A stretch of DNA of 64,000 bases, taken from assembly GCF_033439725.1 (NCBI RefSeq), contig NW_026944386.1, positions 1,426,001 through 1,490,000 of the forward strand. The letters are read 5' to 3'. Shown piece by piece: positions 37,049 to 49,122 of this stretch. The notes beneath the pieces are model-generated. The model was not told the origin of the DNA and made no database searches. It was given only the letters and a program-made list of their open reading frames with translations. The DNA is from Neurospora tetraspora. Its lineage: Eukaryota; Ascomycota; Sordariomycetes; Sordariales; Sordariaceae. A program made the position numbers and the translations under genes. The stretch's first letter is position 1. Each line of letters begins with the position of its first letter.

Positions 37049-37301
37049 TGTCACGGGGCGCGAGCAAGCACTAAGGTAAGACTTTAATTATTGTACGAAG
37101 AACAGGAAGAGAGTCCTATACGCGCACAAGGACTATGTAGGGCATAGGGTATAAATCCATAAACATAGACCCACCCAGAACAGCTATGCCGTCACATAAC
37201 AGCCAGAAGGCTAAATGTGCTACAGCCAGACAACTACATTCGATTTACTATACTAATGTAATATACTTATATATAGGAATAAGGTAATAATGCCTATAAT
37301 A
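37049..37301 (-). repeat. 3' LTR of element F
   Basis: 253 bp; starts TGTCACGGGGCGCGAGCAAG on the plus strand. Matches 45325-45591 along its length, including CAGAACA, GCCAGAAGGCT and GGAATAAGGTA blocks. Confidence 0.85.
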
Positions 37302-38417
37302 CTACCCCCCTCCAAAATAAAGCTCCCGCTCGAAAAAATCCATTAAGAGCCCTTTTTATTACTAAAGTAGGCCCTCCTCCCGGCTCCCGCGGGTACGCCC
37401 AATTAAGGGCTACGAACTTATATACTAAAACGGGGAGCCGCTTAGTACCTAAATTTCTATTTAGAGGCTAGATACTAACTAAAATAGTATCAAATATACC
37501 CTTTCTACCGAAATATCTATTATTATCCCAAATAATTCTAAATAACGTTCCAATCGTTTTTATAATTACTACTTCCCCTCTCTACTATCACCAACCCCTA
37601 AAGGGGGTACTATAAGGGCCCTATAGTATAACGGCGTACAAAGACGCTTAAAACGCTACTACTAATATAAGTATAGACGTTATATATTCGAATCGTATCT
37701 ATATCCCTCTTTCTTCCTCTTTCACCCTAAATTCGTAAATATAATTATTAAAACGCTTTGTCTATTTACGCTAACGTATCATAACTATTATATAATCTTA
37801 TCCGTACTAGGGAGACCAAATTAGGGAGACCGATTTAGGAAGACTGTAGGGGGAAAAGGAAATTAAAGTATAAGTAAATTTCGGGATATCCTTTAGAGTA
37901 AATTTAGGAAATTCGTTCTCTAAAAACAAAGTAGGGTTCGTACTATAAGTTCTAAACTCCTTTTTTACTAATTTCTTACTTGTTATTCAATTTTACGTTC
38001 CATTTAATTTATTAATTATCCGCCGCTAGTATTACCGTCGTCGGGATCGATAGGGTTCATCCTCTAGTAATATTTTTATCTTTTACTAAATCTTTTACCC
38101 TTTCCTAAAATCCGGGTATAAAGGGCCGAATTCTAAATACTTATAGTAAAACTACCAAATTAATTCGTAATAACTATCGAAGTTCTTAGCCGGCTATTAA
38201 TCGGGTAAGTGATAGATCTATTTTACAAGATACTTCTAAATGCCCTCAATTTTCTAATAATTTATAAGCTCCTAGAATTCCCAACGTCTATCCTCCTCGA
38301 ATTTATCCGTCCTAATAATAATTATATTTTTATTTACTATAATATCCGTTATTAACTCCTTCTAACTTAGGAGGCCTTCAATATAAGGTTTAACCCGGGA
38401 GATATTAATAATATAGG

Positions 38418-38422
38418 TAACC
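38418..38422. repeat. Left target duplication of solo LTR
   Basis: TAACC, identical to 38595-38599. Confidence 0.85.
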
Positions 38423-38594
38423 TGATGGAGGCTGGAAGGCGACAACGAAAAGGGCTTGATTGTAGTTGTCTAACGGAAGAGGAGAAACGGAAACCAGGGC
38501 AGCCTAAATACCTGGAAGGGAGTGCTGGTAATGGAACGGCCCAGTGAATGGGCAAAGCCGGTGAATGGGCGGCCCAGGGCACGGACTTCCAACA
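38423..38594 (-). repeat. 172-bp solo LTR, copy 2
   Basis: Reverse-complement copy of 15201-15372 with one base different. Perfect 5-bp target duplication (TAACC) on both sides and TG...CA ends make it a solo LTR in element F. Base composition is normal, so it is young, or too short for RIP, or both. The 71-codon open frame across it is incidental. Confidence 0.85.
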
Positions 38595-41500
38595 TAACCT
38601 TTATATTTTAGGGTAAAACTAATTCCACTGTATATGAACTAACCTTTATAATATAGAAAGGACCCTTAGAGCGGGTTACTAATTTATTGTATAGCCTCCC
38701 TATTATATAATTAACTATATTTAATATTATTTTACTACCTACTTTATATTTAGAAGTATTTATATATTAAATATTAGCCGCCGCTTCGTATCGCTTTTAA
38801 ACCTACCTCGCCAAAGCTTTTACGAAGTCCTAAACCTTTTTAAAGCGGCTAATTAATTAGTTAGCGCTAAATATGTACTTTTTCTATATATTTATAGCGT
38901 CCGGGGGTACTAAGATAGACGGCTCCGTACCTATCCGGAGGTAAAACCCGTAATTAATAAAAAACGGAATTATACTAATAAATATAGACTTTAAATTATT
39001 ACCCTAAAATACGGCCAAGGGTAGCCAATCTACCCAATCCTCCTACGCCTAATTAATAAATATATATAAATACTATTCTATTTCTACATTAATACGTTTT
39101 ATTTAACCGTTGATCTCCTTATAGTATAGCGTAGCAAACTTTAATTTAATACCCAATCTTTATAATAAATACTTCCAAAAGGCCGATACGAACTAAACAC
39201 CCCTATTTAAAATAATTGTATTTAATAACCTGTAAAAAATATAAATATAATTAATAAATTTCTCGACTAATTCCTTAATTGTTAATCTTTCTATTAAGAT
39301 AAAGTATTTCATTTTTGTCAAATAATTTATTATAACTAGCACGTACTAATATTCTACGCCCTTACCTGCCCTTTTTCATTTAAGGAATAGAGTAATGTAA
39401 TTTATCGAAATATTACTCTATAACGTATAAAGGATCAGTAACTATTTAAAGAAACTAATCAACGAAGTTCTTGTAGCCTTAATTTTACTATACAATATAT
39501 AGGCCCTATAATACGTATTCACCGCTATAATTATACTTAACCACTAATATCTATATATTAGGGCTACTATTTTATCCTTCGTTAGATAGCCGCCTTACAC
39601 TAAAGAATAAATATAATAAATTAAGTCCAATTATACCTTTTTATCGTCGGAGGAAATTATTAACCTATCCCGGAATATTACCCTATTATTAACTATATAA
39701 TATTCAATAAAAGGATCCGCATCATCTTCTTTATATATTTCGGCCAACGGGTACTTATTTTATTTTCTAATATTTATTATTATAAGGGAATTAATATATA
39801 ATACATCTACTAAATTATCCATATAAATACCTAATCCGTCATCGTCCTCCTTAATACTATATTCTAAAATACAAATTACTAAGGGCTCGCCCTTATTATT
39901 TATTATATTTATAATAAAGGATTCGCTATTTATATCCATCAAATTACTAAATAATTCCCTATCGAAATAATTAAAATCGATAAATAGCTTCTTCCTAACC
40001 TATAATCTATCGTCGTCCACATCCCTAGGAACGTATTCAAATTTCCAGCTTAACGCATCAAGACGTACATTCGTAGAACCCGGCCTATACTTAATCATAA
40101 AATTAAATCTCAATAAGAATTCTAACTACTTTATATACTTAAATATAAACTTTTTTATAGTATTAAAAATCTTTAAATTCTTATAGTCCATAATAATTTC
40201 AAACGGTTATATTATACCCTCCAACTCTAATCCCTATTCCTCCAATACTTTAATTATAACGAACAATTCTTTATTACAAATATCGTAATTATATTTAACC
40301 GTAATATATTTCATAAAGAAATAAACGACCGGATACAACTCCCCGTTATATATTTGTCATAGAGTACTTCCTATAGACTAATCCGAAGTATCGACTTCTA
40401 CTACTATAAACGTTTCCTAATTATTAATTTTTAGGACTAATACTAATATAAACGCTATTTTTAAAATGTTAAAAGTATTATTATATTCTTTATCCCAATA
40501 CTAATTAACGGTCTTTTTAATTAATTTATATAAAGGCTTACCTATAATTAAAAATCCCTTTATAAACCTTCTATAAAAATTAGTAAAACCTAGGAACCGC
40601 TACAATTAGCGTTTATTCGTTAATATTTCCCATTTAATAACTATTTCTACTTTCTTAGGATTTATTTCGATACCGCCTAGAGTAATAATTAAACCCAAAT
40701 ATTTAGTCCTTTATATATAAAATTCGTATTTATCGATATCGATTTACAAACCTGGGTTAATAAAGCGTTAGAGTACTTTCTTAATATATTTAATAAATGT
40801 TTTATATATTTCTAAAAAGATTAAAATGTTGTTAAAATATATTATAGCGTATATATTTAAAATATCGTACAATATATCGGTAATAAAATTTTAGAACGAG
40901 GCTAACGTTCCGAATAAGTTAAAAGGATATATTAACGATCCGTATAAGTTAAACAGCGTAATAAAGGCCAGTAATTATTTATAGCCCTCTATTATACGAA
41001 GTTTATTAAAGGCTATAATAACATCTATTTTCGTAAAGTATTTAATTCTTTAAATAGTATTTAAAGTTTCCTTAATTAAAGGTAAAGGATATTTATTCTT
41101 TAACGAAATATTATTAACACTTTTATAATCGACGTAAATTTTTACGCCGCCGCTTAACTTATATATTAATAATATTAAAGAAGTTATATCGGACGTCGAG
41201 GGTCGAATAAATCCCTTTGTTAAATTGTCGTCGAATTATTATTTAATAACTTTAAACTCTTAAAAGGATATTAGGTGTATTTTCGAATATAATAGAACTT
41301 TATTCTCCGGTTTCAATTTAATCTTATAGTCGTAGGACTTATATTTTAATATTACGTCGGTATCCTTAGGGTTAACTATTTCTAAAAAGTCCTTATATTC
41401 GTCTAGGAATTTAACTTCAACCTCCTTAAATATATACTTTAACTTAATAGATTTTTCTATAAACTTCTATACGTCTTCTTCTATAATACCGTAAATCCTA

Positions 41501-42600
41501 TCGATCTTAATTTACGGCGTTAATTATTTAAGCTCCTCCGGGTCCATACTTTCCTCTAAGTCGGCCAGTAATATTAAATGCGCTTCGGCTAAACCTAAAC
41601 TATAAATCCAATCTATAAATAAATAAACAATCTCCTCTAACTTTAAAAATATAATTAAGATCCATTCCCCTATAGCCTTAACTTTATAAACGTTAATAAA
41701 ATGGTAAATTTCTTTACTTTCAAAATACTATTTATACAATTCTCCCCGGCCCTATATAATATTTCGCTAAACGTCCTCAAATAGCGCTAATATTAATACG
41801 CGGAATTTATCCTTCCAAACTTCCTAAAGTTCTACCCAAGTAATTAAATTAATCCTAACCCCTTTCATGCGTAAATTAAGTATAAAAATATTGGTAATAA
41901 TAAATTTAAAGTCCTTCGAATTTAAAGGACCTATTTTAATTATCGGTTCGAATGATTGGGAATAAATATATTTAAATTATTCTAGTCTTATTATAATCCA
42001 TACCCTACGTCCCCCTATTGTTTATACCCTTGCTTTAATTTTAATTAAATCTAATTTCCTTATAAGACCGAAAGGTTCCTTAAAGCTCCTTATTAGTACC
42101 GATTACGAGGGGGACTCTATTATTATAGCCTAACTTCCCCTAAATACCTCCATAATATTAACATTAACTACCTAAATTAACGTTTTCTTATTATAATAAT
42201 TTACCGCCTCCTTAAGGCTTTCTATATTCTTTTATCCTTATTGGGGTCCGCCTCTATATCTGTATTCGAACTAAGTCTGTATCCGAATTTATTTCTAATT
42301 TAAATACTACTACAAATTCAAAGATTACTACGGCTATAGCCGCTACGGAGTAATCTATATATATACTTACGTACATTAAGTTCTAAGTAATTTTATTAAT
42401 TACCTAAATAATACTTAGATTATAGAATTACAACTAAAGCCAACCTAAAATAATTAAATATTCGGCTACCAAATTAGCTACAAAGAATTTAATAATTTCT
42501 TTATAATTACTAATACATATTATCGTTTCTATATATTATTTTACCCATTTTCTAAATCCGCTATCAGCTAAATATAAGGGTCTTACCCTATTTAATTATT

Positions 42601-45324
42601 TAGATTCTAAATAAATTCATTTTATAAAAGACTAATCGATAAAAGCCTTACCGGAGTAGTTAAAATTGACTAATAATATATATTCTATTTTATTATTATG
42701 TTATGGATACTAAACCTATATAAATAAAAGAATTATATTTTATTTATAAATCTCTAAATTATTTAATAATAATTATTTATTACCTTAATAATTAAGGGCC
42801 TAATAAATACTTATCTTCTTAACCACTAACCTCATTCCTTCCCTTCCTTATATTCTATCTAAATACTTTTAATTACGATTTAAACCCGGGGTTCGCTATT
42901 TCCCTACTAAGCTAGGATTAGAACGGCCGGAGTAACCGAAGTAATTAGAACCGTTAAAATAATTAGAACCGTTAAAATAATTAGAACCGCGGCCGGATTA
43001 ATTGTATCCGCTATAACATAATTAGTAATGAAGGCCTTCCTATATATATTAATGCCTAAATTCTTACCTTTACTAGTAATTTACTTACTACGACCGCCGA
43101 AATAAATATTATCAATATATTAGCGAACTATATAACCGTTCTATTTACAATTTATACACAAATTCTTATTATAACGGTCTTATAGGACGTCTTTATAAAT
43201 CTCTTTAAATTTAACGTAATCGATCTCTATAATATTAAAATCCTTCGATTTACTATTACTATCATTATTATTATTATTAATAATACCCTAATTTCCGTTA
43301 TTGTAAAAAGCGGCCTCGTCTAATAATTGAATTAAATTATAATAAAATATAATTTATTTAATCCAAATATTATAAACTAGGGGTAAGGCTTAATAAATAA
43401 TAGCTTTATTTAATTTTTTCGAAACTTTAGCCTTAAGTATACGTACCTTCGTCGCTACGTCGTAACTATAAAAATCGGCTAGCATAACGAACTAGGCCTC
43501 GAAATTGTAATAATTAGCAAATTTACTTATCTATTTAAATTAGGCTAAAGCCCTCTCAACTACGGCTACAACGTCCCCCTATCTAAAACGGGAGTTAAAG
43601 TAGGCTAAAAACTCCTCGCCCGTAAACCAAATCTATGCAATTAAATAGTAAAGGTTATTTAAAATCTTCTAAAAGTATTTAGCAATAATAACCTTAACCT
43701 CGCCGTTTAAATAAAATATCATATATAATAATTTAGTCCTTTTATTAAGAAAAGCGTAGGTATTGACTATCTACTTAATACAAATACTAATATACTAAAC
43801 TATAAAAGAGTTATAATATTTAAAAATATTAATCTCCTTGCCTATAAAATACTTAGGGTCTTTATAAAGGTTATAATAATAACCGCCGCTACCCTGAAGT
43901 TAAAGGGGAAGGGCTTAAGGTTAGGGGAAAGGAGGGGGAGGGGGGGCGGGTAGAAAACCGCCGCCTCTACCGCCTAAGAAATTACTACCTCCGCCACCGG
44001 GACCTCCAAAACCGCCGGGGCCTCTAAGACTACCGGGACTTCTAAAACTACCGGGACCTCCGAAACCGAAACTAACTCCTCCGCTATTAAAACCGCCGCT
44101 TATACCGAAACCCGGGCCCGATCTTCCAAAGCAACTATCGCTAAAACCGCCGCCTATATCGCCGAAACTACCCGCGCCCGATCTTCTAAAACCTCTATTA
44201 CTAAAATTATTGCCTATACCGGTACTTCCCGTACCCAATCTTCCAAAGCCGCTATTACTATTCTAAGCGCTAGTATTATAAACCCAATTCACTCCTATAT
44301 CCTTATCTTCGACCGAAGCCTTAAATTTAGCCGCATTAGTATTAATCTAAGCCTTACCCTTAATAATAACTTTATTTTCCTTAATAAGACGAAGGTTAAT
44401 TTAAAATTCCTTAATCTACTCCTAAACCTTAGTAAATTCTTCGCCGGAGATCTTTACTACAATTTTGACAAATATAACTTCAACCAATACCTTAATTAAT
44501 TAAATACAACTTTCTTCTAAAATCATATTAACTATCTTCAATAAATTTAGGAAGCTCTAATAATCGCCCTCCTTTTTACCAATAGTAATCGCCAAATTAT
44601 AGTCGAATTGGGTCTTATTTTATTCGAAAGCAGCCACCTTAAACTATAACGAAATATTATCGTTAATAATTAAATTATACTAAGCTTACAAGGTATTAAA
44701 CTATTTAATAAACTATTTCTTCGTAGCTTTAAGGGTATTAATATACTTGATTACCTTCGTAAAGTCGACCTCAATCTTCTCAATATAAACTTTAGCCTCC
44801 TATTCAAACTAAAACGCCCGGTTCTACTAGGCTATAACCTCTTTATTTAATTCGTTAATCCTTTTATTAAAATAATAAAGCAATTTTATAACTTCTTCGT
44901 AACTACGTACCTATATCGCGAAATCGAATAAAACCCTTAAGCCTAAACTAGGGTTATTACCGTAAATAACCAATAGAGTATTAAAACTATCCAATAATAA
45001 TAGAAAGATTACAACGAAATCGATTTAACTATCGCTAAAGACTTAAATACCAAATATCTTATCTCAGCAATCAGAATAACTAAAATAGGAAAAAAAAAAA
45101 TTTACTATATTATTCTTCTATAACGTTTGTACTTATAATATTTTAAGTACTTACTTAATATCGATTACTTATCGCTATAAATCCTTATTTCGAAGCTAGC
45201 GATTATATAATTCGCCGAAAAAGGAATATTGTAAAGACTAAATTACTACGATAGCTTCTATTAAACTTGAACAAACCGAAATCATTTATTACGCTTTAAT
45301 ACGAAGGTTAAATAACACAAAGTA
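42601..45324 (-). pseudogene. gag of Gypsy element F
   Basis: Minus strand from the 5' LTR leftward. The open frame 44238-43921 is extremely Gly/Ser/Phe-rich (GFGGPGSF, GGPGGFGGPGG repeats) and ends in a proline run, a low-complexity linker. A degenerate zinc knuckle lies near 43180-43110 (LCINCKQNGYIVRQY, spacing C-x2-C-x4-G-x-x4). The region at 45000-44300 has a helical, charged pattern usual for capsid-type gag. Fossil. Confidence 0.6.
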
Positions 45325-45591
45325 TTACGGGGCGCGAACAAATATTAAAGTAAAATTTTAATTATTATACAAAAAATAGGAAGAGAATCCTATACGCGCA
45401 CGAGAACTATATAGGGCATAGGGTGTAGGTCTAGAGATATAGACCCACCCAGAACAATTATGCCATTACATAACAGCTAGAAGGCTGAATGTGCTGCAGC
45501 CAGACAGCTGCACTCAATTAGCTACACCAATGCAGCACATGTGCATGTGCACCTATATACAGGAACAAGGTAGTAATTAATGCCTGTAATA
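45325..45591 (-). repeat. 5' LTR of element F
   Basis: 267 bp. The part nearest 45591 keeps near-normal composition (GCAGCCAGACAGCTGCAC), with a CATGTGCATGTGCAC run that is missing or eroded in the other copy. Confidence 0.85.
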
Positions 45592-45596
45592 TTTAT
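45592..45596. repeat. Right target-site duplication of element F
   Basis: TTTAT, identical to 37044-37048. Confidence 0.85.
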
Positions 45597-45899
45597 ATTG
45601 TAGATAAATTAGGTAAAAATAAGCGGTATTATTAATTAAATATTGTACATATTTTATTTTAATTTAAAAAGAAAGAACCCAGGTAGATAGCCCGACGTAA
45701 TTAACGATAAGTATTTAGAAGTAGATAACTATAAGGTATAGTAATTCTAATTTATATATATTATATTGGATTTTGTTAATTCGTTTAAGCTTTAATTCCT
45801 CTAAATGGATAGTTATTACAGGATTCGGATGATATTGAAGTATAGTAATTTTACCTTAATATAATAGATTCCATTAATTTATTTAGTATATAATAAATA

Positions 45900-47660
45900 T
45901 TATTAAAAACATTTTTAAGAATATTAACGATAGTGATAGCGATAGTAATAGTAATAATATTACCGAGAATATTAACGATAGCGATGGCGATAGCGACGGT
46001 AATAGCGACGGCGATAGCGAAGAGTTAGGAGAATTGCTACGAAAGAAAGTACGTTTTACGAAGGTATATAGGGCGGTATATAAAGTAAGGAAACGGGAAG
46101 CGAAGGTAAAGAAAATAAATAGATTGGATCTCTAAATTCCGAAGGATATGGTAAGGGAATTTTATTCTATTATTTCATAGGTTATATTAATTCGTCGGGC
46201 GTAAATAGAAATTAGCAATCTTAATACTAGATAATTAGAATTTTCCTTTCGTACTTATATAAAAAGACGGTCGTATTATTATTTACTTCGCTAGTATTAT
46301 ATTTCGCTTTAAATACGTTTAATTACTTTACGAAGACTATTTATTTATTCTTAATTAATTATACGTTTAGTAATTTAATATAATTCTTTTTACGTTCGCT
46401 ATTTTAGAAAGTTCCGACTTTACAATTTAGACGGTTATTTTTACTATTTTACCCTTTAAATAGAAAGATTTTGCTAAATATTATTATTAGCCGGATTGTT
46501 TATAATTATATTTTAGATTAGCTATTTTTAATTTATTGTCACCGTTGCTTAACCGATTGCGCGGCGAATAAGATTTCCTAGTATTATATTTTTAATTATT
46601 ATTTAGGGAATAATAATATAATTAAGTTATTAGATATATATTTATTCATTTTACCGAATGATTAATAGCCGTTCGGACGCTATATTTAAAATTAAATTAG
46701 TTTTACTACGCTATATAGTTCGAAGTCGATTATAAGGAGAATCCTAATTAGAAAGGCGATATAAAATGCTTTAATACTATATTAGGAAGAGTAAATATAT
46801 TAGAACGTAATTTGCGTTTATAAAAAACCTGATTCCTATATAATTACTATTTCGAAATAAATTTGTTATTACGTAAAATTCTATTAAATATAATAAATAA
46901 ACTTTTAGTTGATTGTAAGAAAAGTTACTTAAAGGAATTAGAATTATGGTAGGGAACGGATAGTAAAGTAATTATTTACGAGAGGTCTTATTTTAAATAG
47001 GATTATTTATTAGAATTATATAAATCGAAGTAGTAATTGTCTTTAAGTATATATTAATTTTAATAATATATAATTGCCCTTTGTTTGTTGGATGCGTATT
47101 AAATATAATTGGGTCTAAATAATAATTAATTTACAATTAGTAATTCAAATTATACGAATTTAACATCGAAATTTAGTATAATTAATTACGATACTTACTA
47201 TATTTTTATTTAATTCGCCGTATAAGCGGCTACTAATTATGCCGATACGTTAGATCGAATACGGTCTTTCGAAATTTTTGTAAGTAAATATTATAAAATA
47301 TAGAAGTAAGGGTGGAGAGAGTAATTTAGGAAAGAATTAGGTTCGAAATAATTCGGATAAATTAAATATTCGACGATAAGGTTATAAAGTTAGAATAGAG
47401 CATTGCAACGGCTATTCGAACCTTTTAGGATTCGGTCGCAAAGGTTTAAAATACGGTTGGAGGGAACTATAGTAAATTATTAGATATTATAAAGAATATA
47501 TTAGAAGTAGTAGTTACGAATGCGGTAGAGGTTACTTTAGTAAAGGAGAGATAAGTATTTATCCGAGAGGGGGTTAAGTATTTAATAATAGATAGTAATA
47601 ATTCCGATAGTAATAATTCCAATAGTAATATTTCCGATATAGAATAATTATTGGGTTAAT
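45900..47660 (+). pseudogene. Asp/Ser-rich, coiled-coil coding remnant
   Basis: A plus-strand frame is readable over about 1.75 kb. N-terminal part is an acidic repeat of NDSDSD/GDSDGNSDGDSEE (45918-46035). It is followed by a basic patch KVRFTKVYRAVYKVRKREAK (46045-46105) and a long mixed region with TAG/TAA at positions compatible with Gln codons. C-terminal part (47350-47650) reads DDKVTKLEQSIATAIRTF, KVQNTVGGNYSKLLDIIKN, a likely coiled coil, then another acidic SDSNNSDSNNSN tail and stop. No domain recognised. The acidic-basic start resembles DNA- or chromatin-associated proteins, which is only suggestive. Confidence 0.45.
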
Positions 47661-48570
47661 GATTTTATAATTAATATTAAATTATTAGCGGTCTATAAGT
47701 ATATTACTAAGGTTATTGCCAGTGAAGAAGCGTTCGGAAAATGAGATTATCTATTTTGGAATTAAGAGAATATTATAAATTATTATTTACGCGGACTGTT
47801 ATAATAGTAAGAGAGGAATTAAAAAAGATAAAGGCCGTATAGCACTTAGAATAGAATTAAATTGAAATTATAATACTAGAAACGTTATTTGAATTTAATA
47901 GATATATCCGAATATTTTTAGTAGTATATACTATATTAATTCTACTAATTCGAAGGAGTTTACCGAATTTATTAAGCTATATGTGGATTTTTTGCCTATT
48001 TTATAAGGGTTTGAGGTATAGCCGTTGGTAAAGTAAATTAAATTTTATATTAAAGTTAATGTATTTAAAGAAAGGATAATATTAGTCGATTTCCCTAGAT
48101 TTTCGGATGTAGTGGGAAATTATGTTAAGGTGGTTTAGTAGTTTTTCGAAAAGTAGAATAATTTAATAATTAACTTAACCCGCGTTGGGGGAGGAGAAAC
48201 GGTAGTTAAATAGCCTTTTTCTTTAAGGGTTATTTACTTATTATTAGGGAAAAAACTTTAGTAGAATAGTTTTTTGATTAGTTTTTTTATTAAATATCTT
48301 TACTTTAATATAATAAATCCCGCCGTTAGTATAAATATTTACGATACGTTTAAACTTATATTTATTTTATAATTTTCTAAGGGTTTATTTAATTTCTTTA
48401 AGTAGAAGTACGCCGTCTAATTCTAATTCTATTACCGTAATTTTAATTATTTTAATTAGGATTAAAGTAAGGATAATATTAATAGTAGCCCTATTGTTAC
48501 TACTACTTCAATTATTTTTAACGATAATCGTTATTATTATTTATTTACGTATCTTATTATTTAGAAATAA
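47661..48570 (+). other. AT-rich coding-like stretch, unidentified
   Basis: Plus strand shows partially readable frames but nothing I can assign to a family. Composition is RIP-like. Confidence 0.25.
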
Positions 48571-48800
48571 TAGAGCAAGGTATAATTTTATTAAACCTCG
48601 AGATTTAATAGGAAGTTTTTTATTTCGAAATATTGGATAAAAAAATAGAGATGGCGGTTGCTTCGGGTTTTAATAGAAATATAAATTTTATTTTTCTAAT
48701 AATTTTTATTCCAAAGATATTTATAAATTTCATAGCCTCACTTATTTGGTTTCGAATATAATTTGGTTAAATAGTCGGAATAGTAATAAAGGGTTAATTA

Positions 48801-48818
48801 TATAAATCCTATAGGGGG
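48801..48818 (-). repeat. Hairpin-family arm, copy 8
   Basis: TATAAATCCTATAGGGGG; partner arm not clear. Confidence 0.65.
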
Positions 48819-49105
48819 CCGATATTATCTTTAGGATATATTTTTTAAATTCTTTAGTAGTTAGAGTCCATTAATATTATTTTTTAATTCATAACTGCCT
48901 TTTAGGCTTCTTCTAATTTAGGTATTGCTAATATTTTTACGAATATTATTTACAGTCTTTATTATAGTTTCTAAGAATTAGTTTATATTAATATTTACAC
49001 TATATGTGGGGTAGAAATTAGTCAATATTTTCGGCTTAGGGCGGTCCCCTACCCGAATATTTTAAAACAGTAGCTAATTAATACTTGGAATAATATTTTT
49101 AGCCG

Positions 49106-49122
49106 TATAAATCCTATAGGGG
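49106..49122 (-). repeat. Hairpin-family arm, copy 9
   Basis: TATAAATCCTATAGGGG within the 282-bp module; the equivalent at 49391-49405 is copy 10 (ATAAATTTTATAGGGG). Confidence 0.65.

Larger units (their letters stand above)
37302..42600 (-). pseudogene. pol of Gypsy element F
   Basis: Minus-strand pol. RT is recognisable near 41160-41100 (LSGGVKIYVDYKSVNNI, the block that begins the Gypsy RT palm) and continues to about 40450. An RNase H region follows near 40350-39950. An integrase-like region covers about 39700-38800. Protease presumably lies near 42350-41950. The polypurine tract and 3' LTR follow at the left. A solo LTR (38423-38594) interrupts the distal part. Fossil with many breaks. 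Confidence 0.6.
37049..45591 (-). mobile_element. Gypsy element F, reverse strand, 8.5 kb
   Basis: Bounded by LTRs 37049-37301 and 45325-45591 with a perfect 5-bp target duplication (TTTAT). It is inserted in the second copy of a tandem repeat of unit G. A polypurine tract (minus strand GGAGGGGGG, at about 37304-37313) abuts the left LTR, which fixes the reverse orientation. Minus-strand reading gives gag with a Gly-rich region and a zinc knuckle, then protease, RT, RNase H and integrase. Its LTRs and RT context differ from A/J. RIP-worn, with many breaks; younger than G. A 172-bp solo LTR is inserted in it. Confidence 0.85.

Noticed and set aside
43921-44238. Gly-rich open frame that resembles a host Gly-rich RNA-binding or structural protein
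   Set aside because: It lies inside the gag region of Gypsy F, on the coding strand of that element and next to its zinc knuckle; best read as a low-complexity gag linker.
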